Below, piece after piece: positions 13,030-24,863 of a DNA stretch of 64,000 nt. The notes beneath the pieces are model-generated. The model was not told where the DNA came from. It was given only the letters and a program-made list of their open reading frames with translations, and ran no database searches. Source of the DNA: Tetrapyrgos nigripes (Eukaryota; Basidiomycota; Agaricomycetes; Agaricales; Campanellaceae). The stretch covers positions 1 through 64,000 of the forward strand of contig JAACJM010000321.1 of NCBI GenBank assembly GCA_013368315.1, in the 5' to 3' direction. The translations under genes and the position numbers were made by a program. The number at the start of each line of letters is the position of its first letter. Position 1 is the first letter of the stretch.

Positions 13030-15240
13030 CCTGAAATATTCAAGATATATGTATTCCCATTCGTCCTTGTGAACCATCAGACACTGGCAGCGGCGACGAA
13101 CTTGAAGGCTAAAGCGCTTAACCGGTAACGCATTCCAAGTATACCTGTACACAGTTACTAATACTATTAAGTAGTTGGGCACTGCGATAGACTACGTACG
13201 TATACAGTTGTCAGTGCGACTTCCTTAAATAAAAAGTAAAAAAAGTTTGCATCACGATAGGATAGGATACTTACTGTACATTCAAGTTATCCTTCGCTAT
13301 AGCCTATCCAATGACTGCAATACTAAATATACCTACACGTACTTAACTTATTCGATACTGCTGAGCACGAGAGCACGAGAGCACCCCCACTGTGCGCTGC
13401 CGCTGGGGTGTCTTTTATCCTGTCTAGACCGAATGAAAACCGGATGATGAAAACCGGATTAAGAGTAAGTGTATTTATTGAACCCGTAAAATGGGTGATA
13501 ACGATGTACTGAATACCTAATGAATCCTCGAGCCATATAACTTAATCCGCTTTTCACCCTGTGGTGAAACAGGGTTTGCGAGAGGGTGAAAATGATACGG
13601 CGGGTGCTATACCGCTGATAATCAGGCTTTTTCGATGGGACCTTTCTAGGGTGATTAAGACCGGATGTGTGAGTGAAAAGAACTTGTAATTGTATGAATT
13701 ATTCAGTACGATGCATTGGCAGTACTTACTCTAGCCGTACCCTACTGCCTATTCCTGCTCTTCTTCCTGCTCATCGTCATCATCCTTCATCATCGCCTTC
13801 GTTTTCGTCGTCGGCCCGAGGTCCAGATGAGATCACTCAAACTACGATTGTCCCGACTCGCGACTCGCTACTCGCTTTCGGGGATTGGTGTTACCAAGGC
13901 GCCAAGGGGCCTCCCCGGAGTTCGAGTCTAATCAGCGACTTGGACTCGTGATTGTTGATGCCAATAGAAACGGGGGGCACAAACAAGTAAGTACCAAGTA
14001 GCACTTAGTCCCGCCTTCCGCAGTCGTGACGACTTGCAATTCCCTCCCTCGTCGGAGCGTATTCGTCGGAAGGGGTGCCCGCCTGGTGAAGTAGCTATGT
14101 ATTCAAGCAAGTTACGAATCTTGAATTTTGATGCGCCCCAAATGCGCCCATCTCATTCGTCGATACAATACAAAGTTCAAAGTTCAAAGTTCAAAGTTGT
14201 CGGGATTCAGGAATCCCAGGTCGTGGCAGGCTGGGCTTGCGTGTATATGTGGAATATACTTACACTAAGTACGCGTGGGTAGTAAGCATGGTATGGGTGT
14301 GAGTATGGCTCATCTCATAAGTAAGGCTACACCCTTTCAAAATTTCAAAGGGAGTTCTGATATAAGTACCTTCCCTAGTTACTTACACCTTTCAAGTTAA
14401 CGCTTGTTTCTTGCCTTGACTCTTGTTCTTCATTGTTCTCTTATAACTCTCGTAACTCACGTTCTCCGAGTCGTTCTCTTCGACTTGAAATCTTTACACC
14501 TTTCTTAGTTGGAAAACGAGTAGCCCCTATCTAAGACCTTATCTTCCTGCTAGTCCCTTCGAATCTTATCTAGATTTTTAGCATCGTCCTGGGACCTGTA
14601 CACCTTTCCAACTTGAACACCTTAGTTGGAAAATGAGTACCCCCTATCTAAGACCTTATCTTCTTAGTCCCTTCGAAGCATCGTCCTGCACAGTGCAGAT
14701 CTTCCTTCTCATCTCATGCATCTCAATCATCTCATCTCATCCATACCCACGGGCCACGTATCATGATCACATCCCCGAGGACTCCATCACTTCGGTGCCA
14801 CTGCCAAATCTCAAATCAAGAATCAAGCTTTTATATATCCCCATTCGTGACTCGTCGATGGGAGCCATGAGCGCTAGCCAGTGTAAGTAATTGAAACACC
14901 TTGCAAGCAGCAACGGTACCCTGGTAAAACAATTAGACTCTCTTGAGTATGTAACTCATAAGTACGTACCAATGAGTATGGCATTGGCGCGATGGGGCTT
15001 TCTAGCTTTAAGGCGCTCGTTCTAAACTTTCAACTTCCCTCTTCTTCTTCCTCTTCTACTTTCCTTCTTATACTGTATACAGATCTGCTCAAGCATCTCA
15101 GCTCATCTCCGAGGACTCCTTCACTCCTTCTGTAACGATATCGATCCTAATTCAACAACAACACCCGGCCCACTCAAGGAATATCCCCATTCGTCCTTGT
15201 GAGCCATGAGGCATTACAATTACACACCGTAATGAGGCTC
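13030..15240 (-). repeat. Inverted copies of the ~1 kb tandem repeat family
   Basis: Reverse-complement landmarks of the 4.7-6.9 kb units recur in reverse order. These are the cccattcg-gagccat landmark at about 13052, 14840 and 15184, the ctctgcac/gtgcagatcttcc segment at about 14690, agtaccccctatctaagacc at about 14636, tttcaaagtt-cgggattcag at about 14175-14210, and ccctcgtcggagcgtattcg at about 14045. The cccctatctaagacc block is doubled inside one unit (14523 and 14640). No intact gene. Confidence 0.65.
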
Positions 15241-16027
15241 AGTGAGTCAGATCAAGGCGCAGGCTGTTGAAGGCTGTTGCAGCGCTCAGTGGCACTCACT
15301 CGGCGGAGATCTCAAGTGGAAGTCTGAGTAGTAGAGTAGGATCTATCAAAAACGTGAATGCAGCGCCACAATCTGAATCTGACAAGAATCTGATCTTGTT
15401 TTGACCTTGCTCTGGCGGGCGGAGTCCTTTTACCTTCTACCTTCTACCTCCAGAGTTCAAATAAGTACATCATACATACCCCGCGAAAGTTGTTGGCTGA
15501 CCAGCTTTAGAAAATTAAGTCGCTTAATTGTAGACTCGGACTTGTGAGCATTGTGGTATTCCGTTCCACTGTCCCAGGACGAGTGCTGGAGTGGCCGTAG
15601 TGCTGTTCTGGAGTAATGGTTGTATTGCTGCTGTCCCCGACAGCCATCCTGCTCTACCTACTATCTAGCTAAACATTACCAAATACCTCCTTCCCTATCC
15701 GAATAGGCTATATCTAAGCGATCACGTGACTGTGGAATAGGATTTCCCTATTCCAGTGCCAAGACACGGACCGGGGTGACTACGGGAGAGGGGGACGGGG
15801 GGAAGGAAGAAGGGGAGGGGGCGGAGGTCTTGCATTAGAAAAAATGCGAATCATACAATTTGTTTGAATTTCACATGACGTATGTACACTGTAAACTGGC
15901 AGTAGCGACTAGCGATACAGGAATACAGAGACGCAGAATCGGAATAAGAGCTGAACGAGTAGATTGGCACGCGAGGTCTTGCCTTGCTCCAATATGTTGA
16001 ACCACTGGAAGAATGTAAATAATCTAA
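15241..16027. other. Intergenic, downstream of the RlpA-like gene
   Basis: No gene seen. A purine-rich G tract lies at about 15784-15832. Confidence 0.35.
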
Positions 16028-17293
16028 TCAAAGTAGTTTCCAGGAAACTGTGAAAGAGAAGCAGTTAATCAAAATGTCCTCGCTTCCTAAGGTAACGGAA
16101 GAAACACTCACTATTAATCAACCCAACACTCAAATCCGCTAACTGCTGGAACGCGCCAACAGACAGATCGATAGAATTGCCGTTGTTGCACGTAGGACAA
16201 GCATCAGCGACAGTGGCAGTCACAGACTACATGCCATACGGTGTCATACAAAATTTGTTAGCCTGCAACACCAACAAATGCCAGGAATGGAAGGGGAAAA
16301 AGCGGGGGAAACCAGTTGGAAGAAGAAAGAACATACCTTGCCATTGGCGGTGTTGAAGATCTGAACTTGCCTACCACAGAGAGAGGATTGGACACCGGTG
16401 TTACCGTATTGGGCTACATCTATAATTACAAAAAGTTGTGACAAGTTGGGAGAAATCAGGAATAAGATCGATGTGACGATTAGACAAGACAAGAAAACAT
16501 ACCCATCGCAACAATAAGGTCATTATCGCTATGGACGGTTCCACAGGCACCAGCGACGCCGTTCTGGTAGAAGTAGGTCCCACTACCAATTCATAATTGC
16601 GCTAGTCAGACACTGAAGCGATAGGAAGAGAAATTTGGAGAAAAGTGAAAGTGCTTACAATCCACCAGTGATGAGATCAGTCGCAGAGGACAAGGACGAA
16701 TCTTGACTGCCAGTGCTGGAAGAAGAGCTGGACGACGACGACGCAGCGGAAGGCGTTGGCTGAGACTGCTGGACGTTGACGACGGGGGATGCGGATGGGA
16801 TTTGTTCATTGTTAGACTGGTCTTGAGTAGCATCCTGATTACTCGACTGATCTGCCCCAGTAGCCTGAGCCTGAGCAGCAGAGTAGCTAGAAGAAGGCGT
16901 AGTCTGAGCATCCTCAGTGGCCTCGTATGCTAGCGCAGAGGAGACACCTGAAGCACTAGGGGTGCAGGAGGGGTCGCGGTCAGAGAGGTTTTCAGTGGCC
17001 TGGTGATAAACAATTAAAAAGAAAAAACGATCAACGAAAGATCTCCGGATAGGTATAGATATAGATAGGATACAACGCACCAACAAAGGATGGCAGCACA
17101 AATCAAAGAAAGGCTTTCCGTGCTGGTATTGGCATCCCAATGCGAGATATCTGGTATGATAGGTCTGGTAGTCCTCAAGATAACCAGATGCCCAACCTGG
17201 AGGAGGATTTTTACGGGGAATGACAGCGGCATTCGACGCGCTGAGGGCAGAGAGGGCGAGGAGGGCAGCTGAGAAAGCGGGTGCAGTGAACAT
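16028..17293 (-). CDS. Secreted RlpA-like/barwin-fold protein, 283 residues
   Basis: Six exons: 17293-17081, 16999-16659, 16582-16503, 16419-16337, 16226-16112 and 16047-16028. All phases match, giving 284 codons with the stop. Residues 1 to about 22 form a secretion signal (MFTAPAFSAALLALSALSAS). A middle region of about 100 residues is rich in Ser/Gln/Thr and probably an O-glycosylated linker. The C-terminal ~105 residues form the double-psi beta-barrel: GTYFYQNGVAGACG, HSDNDLIVAM, then CGRQVQIF, VADACPTC and IDLSVGAFQQLA. This is the usual motif order of fungal RlpA-like/expansin-related proteins, which are small extracellular proteins often expressed in fruiting bodies or at host contact. 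The last coding exon is only 20 bases. Biochemical activity cannot be inferred. Confidence 0.88.
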
Positions 17294-17468
17294 GATGATT
17301 TATGATGTGTATGTATGTAGGGGCTTGTGAAAGAATGTGTGTGGTACTTGCAGTAAAAAAGATGCCGAAAAGAACGACAGGTGGTACGAAGACCGAGTGG
17401 AGACACAGAAGCAGGGGAAAAAAGAGTGCTTGATAAGCTTGGTAGACTTGTGGGGGTGGACAAGCGTG

Positions 17469-17477
17469 TATATATAG
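17469..17477 (-). promoter_or_regulatory. Probable TATA box for the RlpA-like gene
   Basis: CTATATATA on the minus strand, about 180 bp before the start codon. This implies a leader of about 150 bases. Confidence 0.4.
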
Positions 17478-18397
17478 TGGCCCTGGCCCCGGATCGATGA
17501 AAGCGCAGCATAATGCATGATCTAAGACAGACTTGACAATGAAGATGATTGTGGAGCCTTGTCTGCGATGTATCGCGACCAAACGAGGTACCGATAATCC
17601 GGATAATCTGGAGTACAGTAACACAGCTTCAGTAACTCCTAAGTTATATCCATGTCAGCATTACAAGGCTTACTGACTCTCCTGTGGACCAGAATAGAAA
17701 AGGCGGGCATGAAGACCGTAACGCGCTGGGCTCCTGATTATGCGCACCCACGGACTCTAAGGAGCGTCTTTCTCTCCTGACTGCGGAATACAAAGGTACA
17801 ACCTATACAGAGACTTCCGATTCTTCGCTACGCTGAAAAGTATCTGGATGAAAAATGCTTAATTAGCTAGCCGCAGCAATCACAAAACAACGCACCATTA
17901 AAGTACCGTTCAGGCTTCTAAGTAGTCCAGAGACACTTCTCGTTGCCAACCTCTTCGCCATTTCAAGGTTGATAAATCAAAAAGGTAATTAGAATTTAGC
18001 AAGGCAAGAAAGAATAAAAGAAGCGATTACGCACTCAAGTACTCATCTCAATTTCCCGAGAAAGGCCATCGTGGCAGGTGATGTGGCCACTGGCAGAACT
18101 GAGAAGAACGTTACTATTGCAACGCGTTTCAAGCTTGAGCGAGAGCTCAGAGTCCGGCATGATGAAGAATTCTGGTGGCGGAGACGAAGAGTCAAAGACA
18201 ACGAGGACGTCATCTCCCACGATTCGCTGCACGAGGGTGAGGACCGACTCGGACAACGCCAACGAAATTAGGAATGTACATATACTATTATTCAAGAATG
18301 CTCTTTGTAGATATATGTAAGGTAGATGATCCTTAAAAACCAGAAAAATGTCAACCAAAGTTCAAGAGTAAAAAAGGTCCGATTTCCATCCCTGAGC
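17478..18397. other. Intergenic with one unexplained minus-strand frame
   Basis: A minus-strand frame at about 18035-18358 reads a coding-like stretch (GDDVLVVFDSSSPPPEFF...) ending in TGA. No exon partners were found. It could be a gene relic. Confidence 0.25.
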
Positions 18398-20177
18398 TTA
18401 GAAAGACTCAAGCCTTCTCTTCGCGAATGTGTCCCTCCTTGCGTTTGCAGGAGTAACGCTAACAGTGGGCAGGGCGACACAGTTGGATGACTTGGCAGGG
18501 GAATGAGCAGATGGTGTGGGTTTGACGCCTTGGAACCAGGTAGAAGTACCGTAGACACCCATGGGTTCACTGATAGAGAAGAGTGAAACGAAAAAGGAGG
18601 TTAGCAAGACAAGCGTCAGCGGTCATGGAACTGGAAACGCACTCATCGTCAGCATCGCAGTTCTCAAAGACACCGGCATCATAGTTGGCAGGCATATTCT
18701 ACATGAAAAAAAAGGGAAAGTCAGTGGGGAACCAAACGATGAAGAATCAAGCCAACGCACCCAGAAGCAGCCCATGACATCGTAGATGTGCTGGCAGTTC
18801 CTGGCGGCATTAGGACCAACACAAGCACGGAAGCAGAACTCGGTCTCGGAGATGAAGGAAGTCCACTCATGGTATTGGAGACTATTGCCAAAAGTGTTAC
18901 CGAAAACGAGACCACCAACTAAGAGAAGATGCACTAGTCAGACAGAGCATAATGAAGAAAGGCTTAAAAACTCACTAGGGTTACCATTGCCATCAGCACC
19001 ATGAGGGTCAAGCTCTCCACCAGCATCTCCACTAGGAATGTTTATCTTCGTGAAGTCGCCTACACCAGTGACCTGGACGTAATCGGGGGTCTTGACGAAG
19101 TGAACTCCCTTCAAGGTTCCGTTAGGAATGGTGCGAGTTCCACGGCCAGACCTGGTACACCAAGCAACTTCTTCACGCTCGGTATCACCGATAGCTCCAA
19201 CTGAGGGCTAAATAGTCCGAGTGAGTAAGATGCAACAATTGCGAGAGCTTGGACTCACAGGAGCCCAGAGACAGAAGTCATCTGCAGAACTGTGAAAGGG
19301 GAAAAATAGCACTATGTAGTCAATATCCAGAAAGACGAAGACCCGGCGCGAAGAACACCCACTTAATCCAAGCTGTCTGACAATTCGAACTCTGACTGTT
19401 GCTAGTTCCACAGCTATTCGTTCCGAATTGGCCGTTCTCAGACGTGTTAGGAAGACCATTGGCCATGTAACCGGTATTCCAAATTTGATTGGGGTTGGTG
19501 TTGGAGCAATCCCAGAGTTGGATCTACATCAGGGTATAGTCAGGACAAGGAACACAAAGAGGACGATGTTAACGCACGGGATTCCCATTACCAGTATTTC
19601 CGTCAGGCAAATCCATACATTTTCCATGGTTAGTCCAAGAGAGGTGGTAATCGCCCTAGTTGCACGAAGCAAGTTGGAACTGTCAGTCAGCACATTCGCC
19701 TGCGAGCAAGCACCGAGTACGCACCGTGTAAAAGAAGTTCTGATTAGGATTGCCGCCGGTACTGCAAGTCCAAATCTGCAATTTAACTCCATTAACGTTT
19801 TGTCCATCCTTGACGTCGAGACATTTGTTGTCGAAAACTTTGATAGCACCGTTATTGTTGGTGAACGTCCATTTCTGAGCGTCAGAGCCGGTACAGGTTT
19901 GGATGGTGACGGTAGCACCGTCAGAGTTGGAGGAGGCCGTCAAACATTTGCCTGCGAATGGATCATACACTTTGAGTCATCCGAAAAACGGGGCGCAGAA
20001 AAAGGGTGCTCACCGGCGTTCAGGCCAGGCTCAAGGAGAAGCTGACCAGTATAGCTGGATAGCTCGTCAGTAAAGGGGTAATGAAGACCAACGAGATTCC
20101 AATGCCTACGCTGGGATCTGAGCTTTGGCGACAGCAGCGAGGAACGCTGCAACGAAAATAGCTCGTGTAGAAGGCAT
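18398..20177 (-). CDS. Secreted CBM13 lectin, 'macrofage activating glycoprotein' type, 407 residues
   Basis: Ten exons, in order: 20177-20110, 20054-20014, 19951-19725, 19655-19578, 19523-19363, 19289-19259, 19207-18976, 18918-18761, 18698-18643, 18569-18398. The sum is 1224 bases and every phase closes. Residues 1-19 are a signal peptide (MPSTRAIFVAAFLAAVAKA). A ricin-B-type beta-trefoil follows (GKCLTASSNSDGATVTIQTC, QKWTF, LQIWTC, LQLW-type QxW repeats). Then comes the Cys-rich part typical of this basidiomycete family (KTPDYVQVTGVGDFTKINIP, YHEWTSFISETEFCFRAC, MGCFW, NMPANYDAGVFENC, EPMGVYG). Extracellular carbohydrate binding is the expected role. The family name comes from a mushroom glycoprotein; I use it only as a family label. 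A damaged paralogue lies 1.7 kb upstream on the same strand. Confidence 0.88.
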
Positions 20178-20278
20178 GTTGAGCGGGTAGAATTAAGGAG
20201 TGTGGGCGTGGATTGGGTTGAAGGAATGTGAGGTGTGGGTCAAGAAGGCCCTTAACCCACCGCGTGTTGATCCAAGGG

Positions 20279-20285
20279 TTATATA
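20279..20285 (-). promoter_or_regulatory. Probable TATA box of the lectin gene
   Basis: TATATAA on the minus strand, about 100 bp upstream of the start codon at 20177. The paralogous gene ending at 23726 shows no equivalent box. Confidence 0.5.
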
Positions 20286-21924
20286 CAGACCAAAAAGTCC
20301 TTCGGCTCTACATTTTGCATTTGATGCTTCAACTTCTGACGTAAGCTTTTTTTGGACGGCATTATGATCCTGATATTGATCCGTCCTGGATCAAGGATGG
20401 CAGACCTCCTATACCCTCTATTTTTATCGAAAGATCGAAGAACACAGTAAAATCAGCGAAATAAAGGTCAAAGAGATACTACAAGGCTTACCCTCATGCT
20501 CTAGAGCGAGCAACGGGCGGACCACTAACGGACGCACTGAATCGCACCGCTCAGGGCTGGTCGAATGTATATGGCTAGACTGCCATCTTTTTGACATTTC
20601 GGCGTTCGCACAATGTGTTGCTTTTCCGATTTCATATTTCAGTGGACATCAGGTGGTCGAGGGGTGGTCGAGGGTAATCGGAAAAGTCCACCCCAGAATG
20701 GCGGCATCAAGTACTGAAACAATGCTGAAACACACAGTCTACCGAAGGCTTCTCTTCAATGCCTGAAGGGATTTAACGAAGACGGATAGTGTGGCAATGG
20801 AATCATAATTTGTGGATGAGTGGTTTATTTGACGAGTAGGCAGATAGTAAAAGGGCCAAATCAAGCAAGCCTTCATTGTCTACCGTGAAAGGTAAATGAT
20901 ATATAGTTGGTAGACCGTAACGGCAATCCGTCAGACAGAGACCTCCGAAATGGCGAAGGATGGCACACCTTCAAAAAGCTTTTGCCATCAGTAGTACACC
21001 TGACTCTTTCCGCATAGACTTCGAGAAGCTCATTCGCCTGATACTTCGCCACGGCTTCACAACCAATGCCCAGAACCAATCTTGGCCTTGAGTGAAAACT
21101 AGTCCCATGTCGTATACTTCTCCTCCAGGTCTTTGTTGATGCCCTGGACAAAAGTATAATTACTACTAGTAGCGGTCGCAAAGCAAAACGACATCACGCA
21201 CCTTGAGTTCCAGGCTTCCAGCAGACGTGGTCACATTTTGCTTCTTTACGTCGCCCTTGTCGTCTCAGATACAACAATAGACCAGTTGGATGATGTTGGT
21301 ACCTAGGTTGGTTTGTGATTGGTTGGCTACGGAAAAGCAGTCAACGAGTTTTGAGATCAAATGGGCGATTACGCACTCATAATAGGCTCTATGCCTCTCA
21401 ATGAAACTGACATTGCAGTATAAGAGAAATAACAGTATCTACGAGGCCGGAAAGAGACTCGGAATTGTCGTAATCGTTATTCTGTTGGTGGAAGCTTCAA
21501 GCTGTCCGGGTCATTTTGCACAGTTTTTGGTACAGTTGTTCGAGAGCTTTGTGTGTTAACCAGACTCTTGATACTAAGAATCGCAGAAATGCTGTCGAGA
21601 TGATGGAAGCTTAGACTCAGAGTAAGATCTATCCCACGCTCCTCAACGTAGTAGTACGCGCCGTGTACTGTACAACTACAACCTCTGTCAAGTTGGGACG
21701 AGTGATATTATATCTATGTCTACTGTCGACCGACACGATCAAAAGATGTTCCTCTATTTGTAAGTGGTATATGGTTCAGAGGAGCCAGGGGAAAAGCCAA
21801 AAATAAAAAAAAGTAAGAGAAAAAATCCTGGCAGGAGTAAAGGTCATTTTATACCCGACAAGCCAACACTACATCACGCATAACAGTCTAAACTTCCTCT
21901 TCTCTAATCTACTTTTCCTCCTCT
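20286..21924. other. Region between the two lectin paralogues; possible gene relic
   Basis: The minus strand has coding-like pieces at about 20940-21120 and 21200-21400 (for example TNLGTNIIQLVYCC and VTTSAGSLELK) interrupted by stops, with intron-like junctions (gtgcgt at about 21203). This suggests the remains of a small gene, family not recognised. The pieces do not assemble into one frame. Confidence 0.3.
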
Positions 21925-23726
21925 CTACAGGGCGGATTCGTCCCTCCTTGCCTGTGCAGGGGTGACGCCGACAGTATGTAGGCTAACACAGTTCGATGAT
22001 TTGGCAGGGGGGTGGGCAGCTGGTGTAGGGTTGACGCCTTGATACCAGGTGGAACTACCGTAGACGCCCATGGGTTCGCTGTAGGCGGATAGACAGTGAA
22101 AGAACGGAGAAAGAGAAAAAGTCAGCACGAAATATGAGAACAAACCCCTAGAAAACGCACTCATTATCTGCTCACAGTTCTCAAAGACGCCGGCGTCGTA
22201 ATTGGCAGGCATGTTCTGCACGACAAAAGTAAAAGCGAAATGGTCAGTCATCAATCAGTATTGTTATGAGGGAAATCCAGCAGACGCACCCAGTAGCAAC
22301 CCATCAGGTCGTAAATATGCTGACAATTCCTAGCAGCATTGGGACCAACACAAGCACGGAAGCAGAACTCGGTGTCAGAGATGAAAGACGTCCATTCATG
22401 GTATTGGAGAGCATTGCCGAAGGTGTTACCGAAGATGAGACCACCGACTGCGAAGAGCAGGAAAAGACAAAGCATTGTCAGTCAATCCGTAAAAACATAG
22501 CGAAGGGGCGAAAAGCGAAGGAGAAACTCACTAGGGTTACCTTTCCCATCAGCACCATGCGAGTCAAGCTCTCCTCCATCATCTCCACTAGGAATGTTTA
22601 TCTTCGTGAAGTCGCCTACACCAGTGACCTGGACGTAATCAGGGGTCTTGACGAAGTGAACTCCTTTCAAGGTTCCGTTAGGAATGGCACGAGTTCCACG
22701 GCCAGACCTAGTGCACCACGCAACTTCTTCACGTTCAGTGTCGCCAATGTTTCCGACTGAGGGCTAAGCAGTCTAAATGAGTAAGATATGCCAGCGATTC
22801 TAGATAACCTAAATTCACAGGAGCCCAGAGACAGAAATCGTCCGCAGAGCTACCAGAGGACATCAAAATTGGTTAGTTAGTATGTACTCAAAGAAGACGA
22901 GGCATGGACGCGGAAAACTCACTTAATCCAAACAGTCTGACATTTTGAGTCCTGACTATTGCTGGTACCACAGTTGTTGATCCCAAATTGGCCATTTTGA
23001 GACGTGCTAGGGAGATTGTTGGCCATGTAACCGGTGTTCCAAACTTGGTTCGGGTCCGTGTTGGAGCAATCCAAGAGTGAGACCTACAGCAAGACGGAGT
23101 ACAGTCAGAACTGTATTCACAACGAGAGGACATGTCACAGTAGCACGCACAGTATTTCAATCAGCAGTACTTCCATTAGTCAAATCCAAGCATTTTCCGT
23201 GATTAGTCCAAGCGAGGCGATAATCGTCCTGCTCGCGTATAGTACACAACGGTCAGCCAGCATACCAATCTACGAATACCCGTAGAGTACTCACAGAGTA
23301 CCAAAAGTTCTGGTTAGGATTGCCGTTGTTACTGCAAGTCCAAATTTGCAGACCAGCTCCATCCTTGACGTCGAGACATTTGTTCTCAAAGACGTTAATA
23401 GACCCATGATTGTTGGTGAAGGTCCATTTTTGGGCATCAGTGCCGGTACAGGGTTGGATGGTAGCGGTAGCACCGTCAGAGTTGGAAGAGGCGGTCAGGC
23501 ATTTACCTAGAGAAAAAAGTAGCACTTTTTTAGTACCGTGAAAGAGAGGGAAAAATATGGAAAGTACTCACCGGCGTTCAGACCAGGTTCGAGGAGGAGC
23601 TGACCAATATATCTGGATAATTCTTCAGTAGAAAAAATCGATGAAAATTTTCAAGACGTACGCCGGAACCTGAGCTTTGACCACAGTAGCAAGGAAGGCT
23701 GCAACGAACACTGCTCGTGAAGGCAT
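21925..23726 (-). pseudogene. Damaged paralogue of the CBM13 lectin gene
   Basis: Exon for exon equivalent to the gene at 18398-20177: 23726-23662, 23612-23572, 23506-23295, 23228-23151, 23083-22923, 22849-22819, 22763-22532, 22447-22290, 22215-22161, 22078-21925. Splice borders are conserved. Exon 4 has an in-frame TGA at 23159-23157, where the intact paralogue has a glycine codon. Exon 9 is one base shorter than its counterpart (55 versus 56), so splicing at the conserved sites would shift the last exon, while leaving the 82-bp intron in keeps the frame open into it. Exon 5 reads leucine where the paralogue has the QxW tryptophan. Signal peptide and most trefoil residues are otherwise preserved, so the loss seems recent. 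Stop readthrough or alternative splicing cannot be excluded. Confidence 0.8.
23157..23159 (-). other. Premature TGA in exon 4 of the lectin paralogue
   Basis: The frame reads ...NGSTAD then TGA then NT before the GTGCGT donor. The intact paralogue has a sense codon at the aligned position, and exon length (78) is identical, so this is a substitution and not an indel. Confidence 0.8.
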
Positions 23727-24629
23727 TTGCGAGAGACGTAAACAGTGCGTGATTAGAATAAAGAAAGAGAGGTGTGGTTGAAAGACGGCTCTTGACAGTT
23801 GTATCTCTTCCTGACATCTACGGAGGCAATCGTCCACGGTGCATTTTACAAGATTCAATTTAGCAACCACGTCGCTGAGAGGCGTTACAGCAATGCATCT
23901 GGGACTCCGCTGAGCATTCGGTTGCTTCCATCACATGTACTCCATGTTTCATCCATCTTCTGCTTATACGTTTGAGGCAAGGTCATGGCGACATTGATCG
24001 GGCTGGTCAGGGCAGGTGGAAGTCAGTCAAGAGGAACAAAGAGATGCCAGGAAGCGTACCCTCTGCATGGCAGACCAACGGCACTTCTCAGCGCCGCGAC
24101 TGGCGAGACACATTATGGTCGCTGAAGGTTGCTTGTAGACCCTCAGGCCAGTCACTGTTCTTGTATCACCGCCACGAGACAAGTGCGTAACCACGACAGG
24201 CGGAGTAAAAGTCTTGCTTGTGGAGATAAGAATGAGCCGGTTTAGCAGTCTCCTTTGACAAGTCACACGGTTAGGCAGTCCAACAATGACACACAAAGCA
24301 TAATCTATAGAGAGGAGTGGTTTATTGGACGAGCGGACACATACAAATACGAATCCGGAGAGAAGTAGTCCCAGTAATAGATTTTACGATATACAGAGCG
24401 AAAGTAGTCCATGGGAGGCTCGACTGTGCTCTGGAAGGTAAGGAAAGTCGAGGAGCTGGAGGAAAAAAAGTGAACCGATCAGAAATTGCTCAATTAACGA
24501 AGAAAATGCCATAGACACACCTACAAGGAAGCACTTGTTTTCCACCATGAGCGCTACACATCACACTCTTTCGCCTAGAAGCATCTATACTCCAGCCTCG
24601 CCCTCACCCTCCGTCTGTCAATCCCGGGT
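23727..24629. other. Intergenic
   Basis: No gene is supported. A minus-strand frame at 24027-24296 is open but has no recognisable features. Confidence 0.3.
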
Positions 24630-24863
24630 TTAGGCAGGAATCAACATTTCGCCCCAATTCCTCACAAATACGATCCCCGCCGTAAACAGTCCAATTCCCG
24701 TCACAAAGCTGATGTTTCCAGGCAGCTTTTCAGGAGCCCAAACTTCTTCACGCATAAACCTCGAGAACGCTGATTCATCTGGGTCTGGGAGTTTGCCACG
24801 GAGCTGGGCATTTTTGGGGATGTAGGCTGGACCAGAGCCAGGAGGTGCGTTGCGGCGAGCCAT
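24630..24863 (-). CDS. Small single-pass membrane protein, 77 residues
   Basis: Single exon, ATG at 24863 and TAA at 24630-24632. The N-terminal half is polar and rich in Pro/Arg (MARRNAPPGSGPAYIPKNAQ), followed by an acidic/aromatic part (ESAFSRFMREEVWAPEK). A hydrophobic span at about residues 49-69 (ISFVTGIGLFTAGIVFVRNW) then leads to a short tail GEMLIPA. A basic start, one late membrane span and this small size resemble small subunits or assembly factors of mitochondrial membrane complexes, but I cannot name the family. The compact, clean frame in a region without repeats argues it is a real housekeeping-type gene. Confidence 0.65.
   Translation of the reverse strand: MARRNAPPGSGPAYIPKNAQLRGKLPDPDESAFSRFMREEVWAPEKLPGNISFVTGIGLFTAGIVFVRNWGEMLIPA

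Noticed and set aside
13895..13935. tRNA-like T-arm (ggagttcgagtct)
   Set aside because: No matching acceptor, D or anticodon stems upstream. It lies inside the inverted ~1 kb repeat.
16606..16933. Open frames on both strands opposite the RlpA-like exon 2
   Set aside because: They are shadows of the Ser-rich exon, whose spliced frame is clearly the real one.
19428..20045. 205-residue plus-strand frame
   Set aside because: Antisense to exons and introns of the spliced CBM13 lectin gene; its length comes from codon bias on the other strand.
20870..21400. Cyanovirin-type lectin domain considered for the relic between the paralogues
   Set aside because: The characteristic C-rich and LNxxIGN motifs were not found, so no family is assigned.
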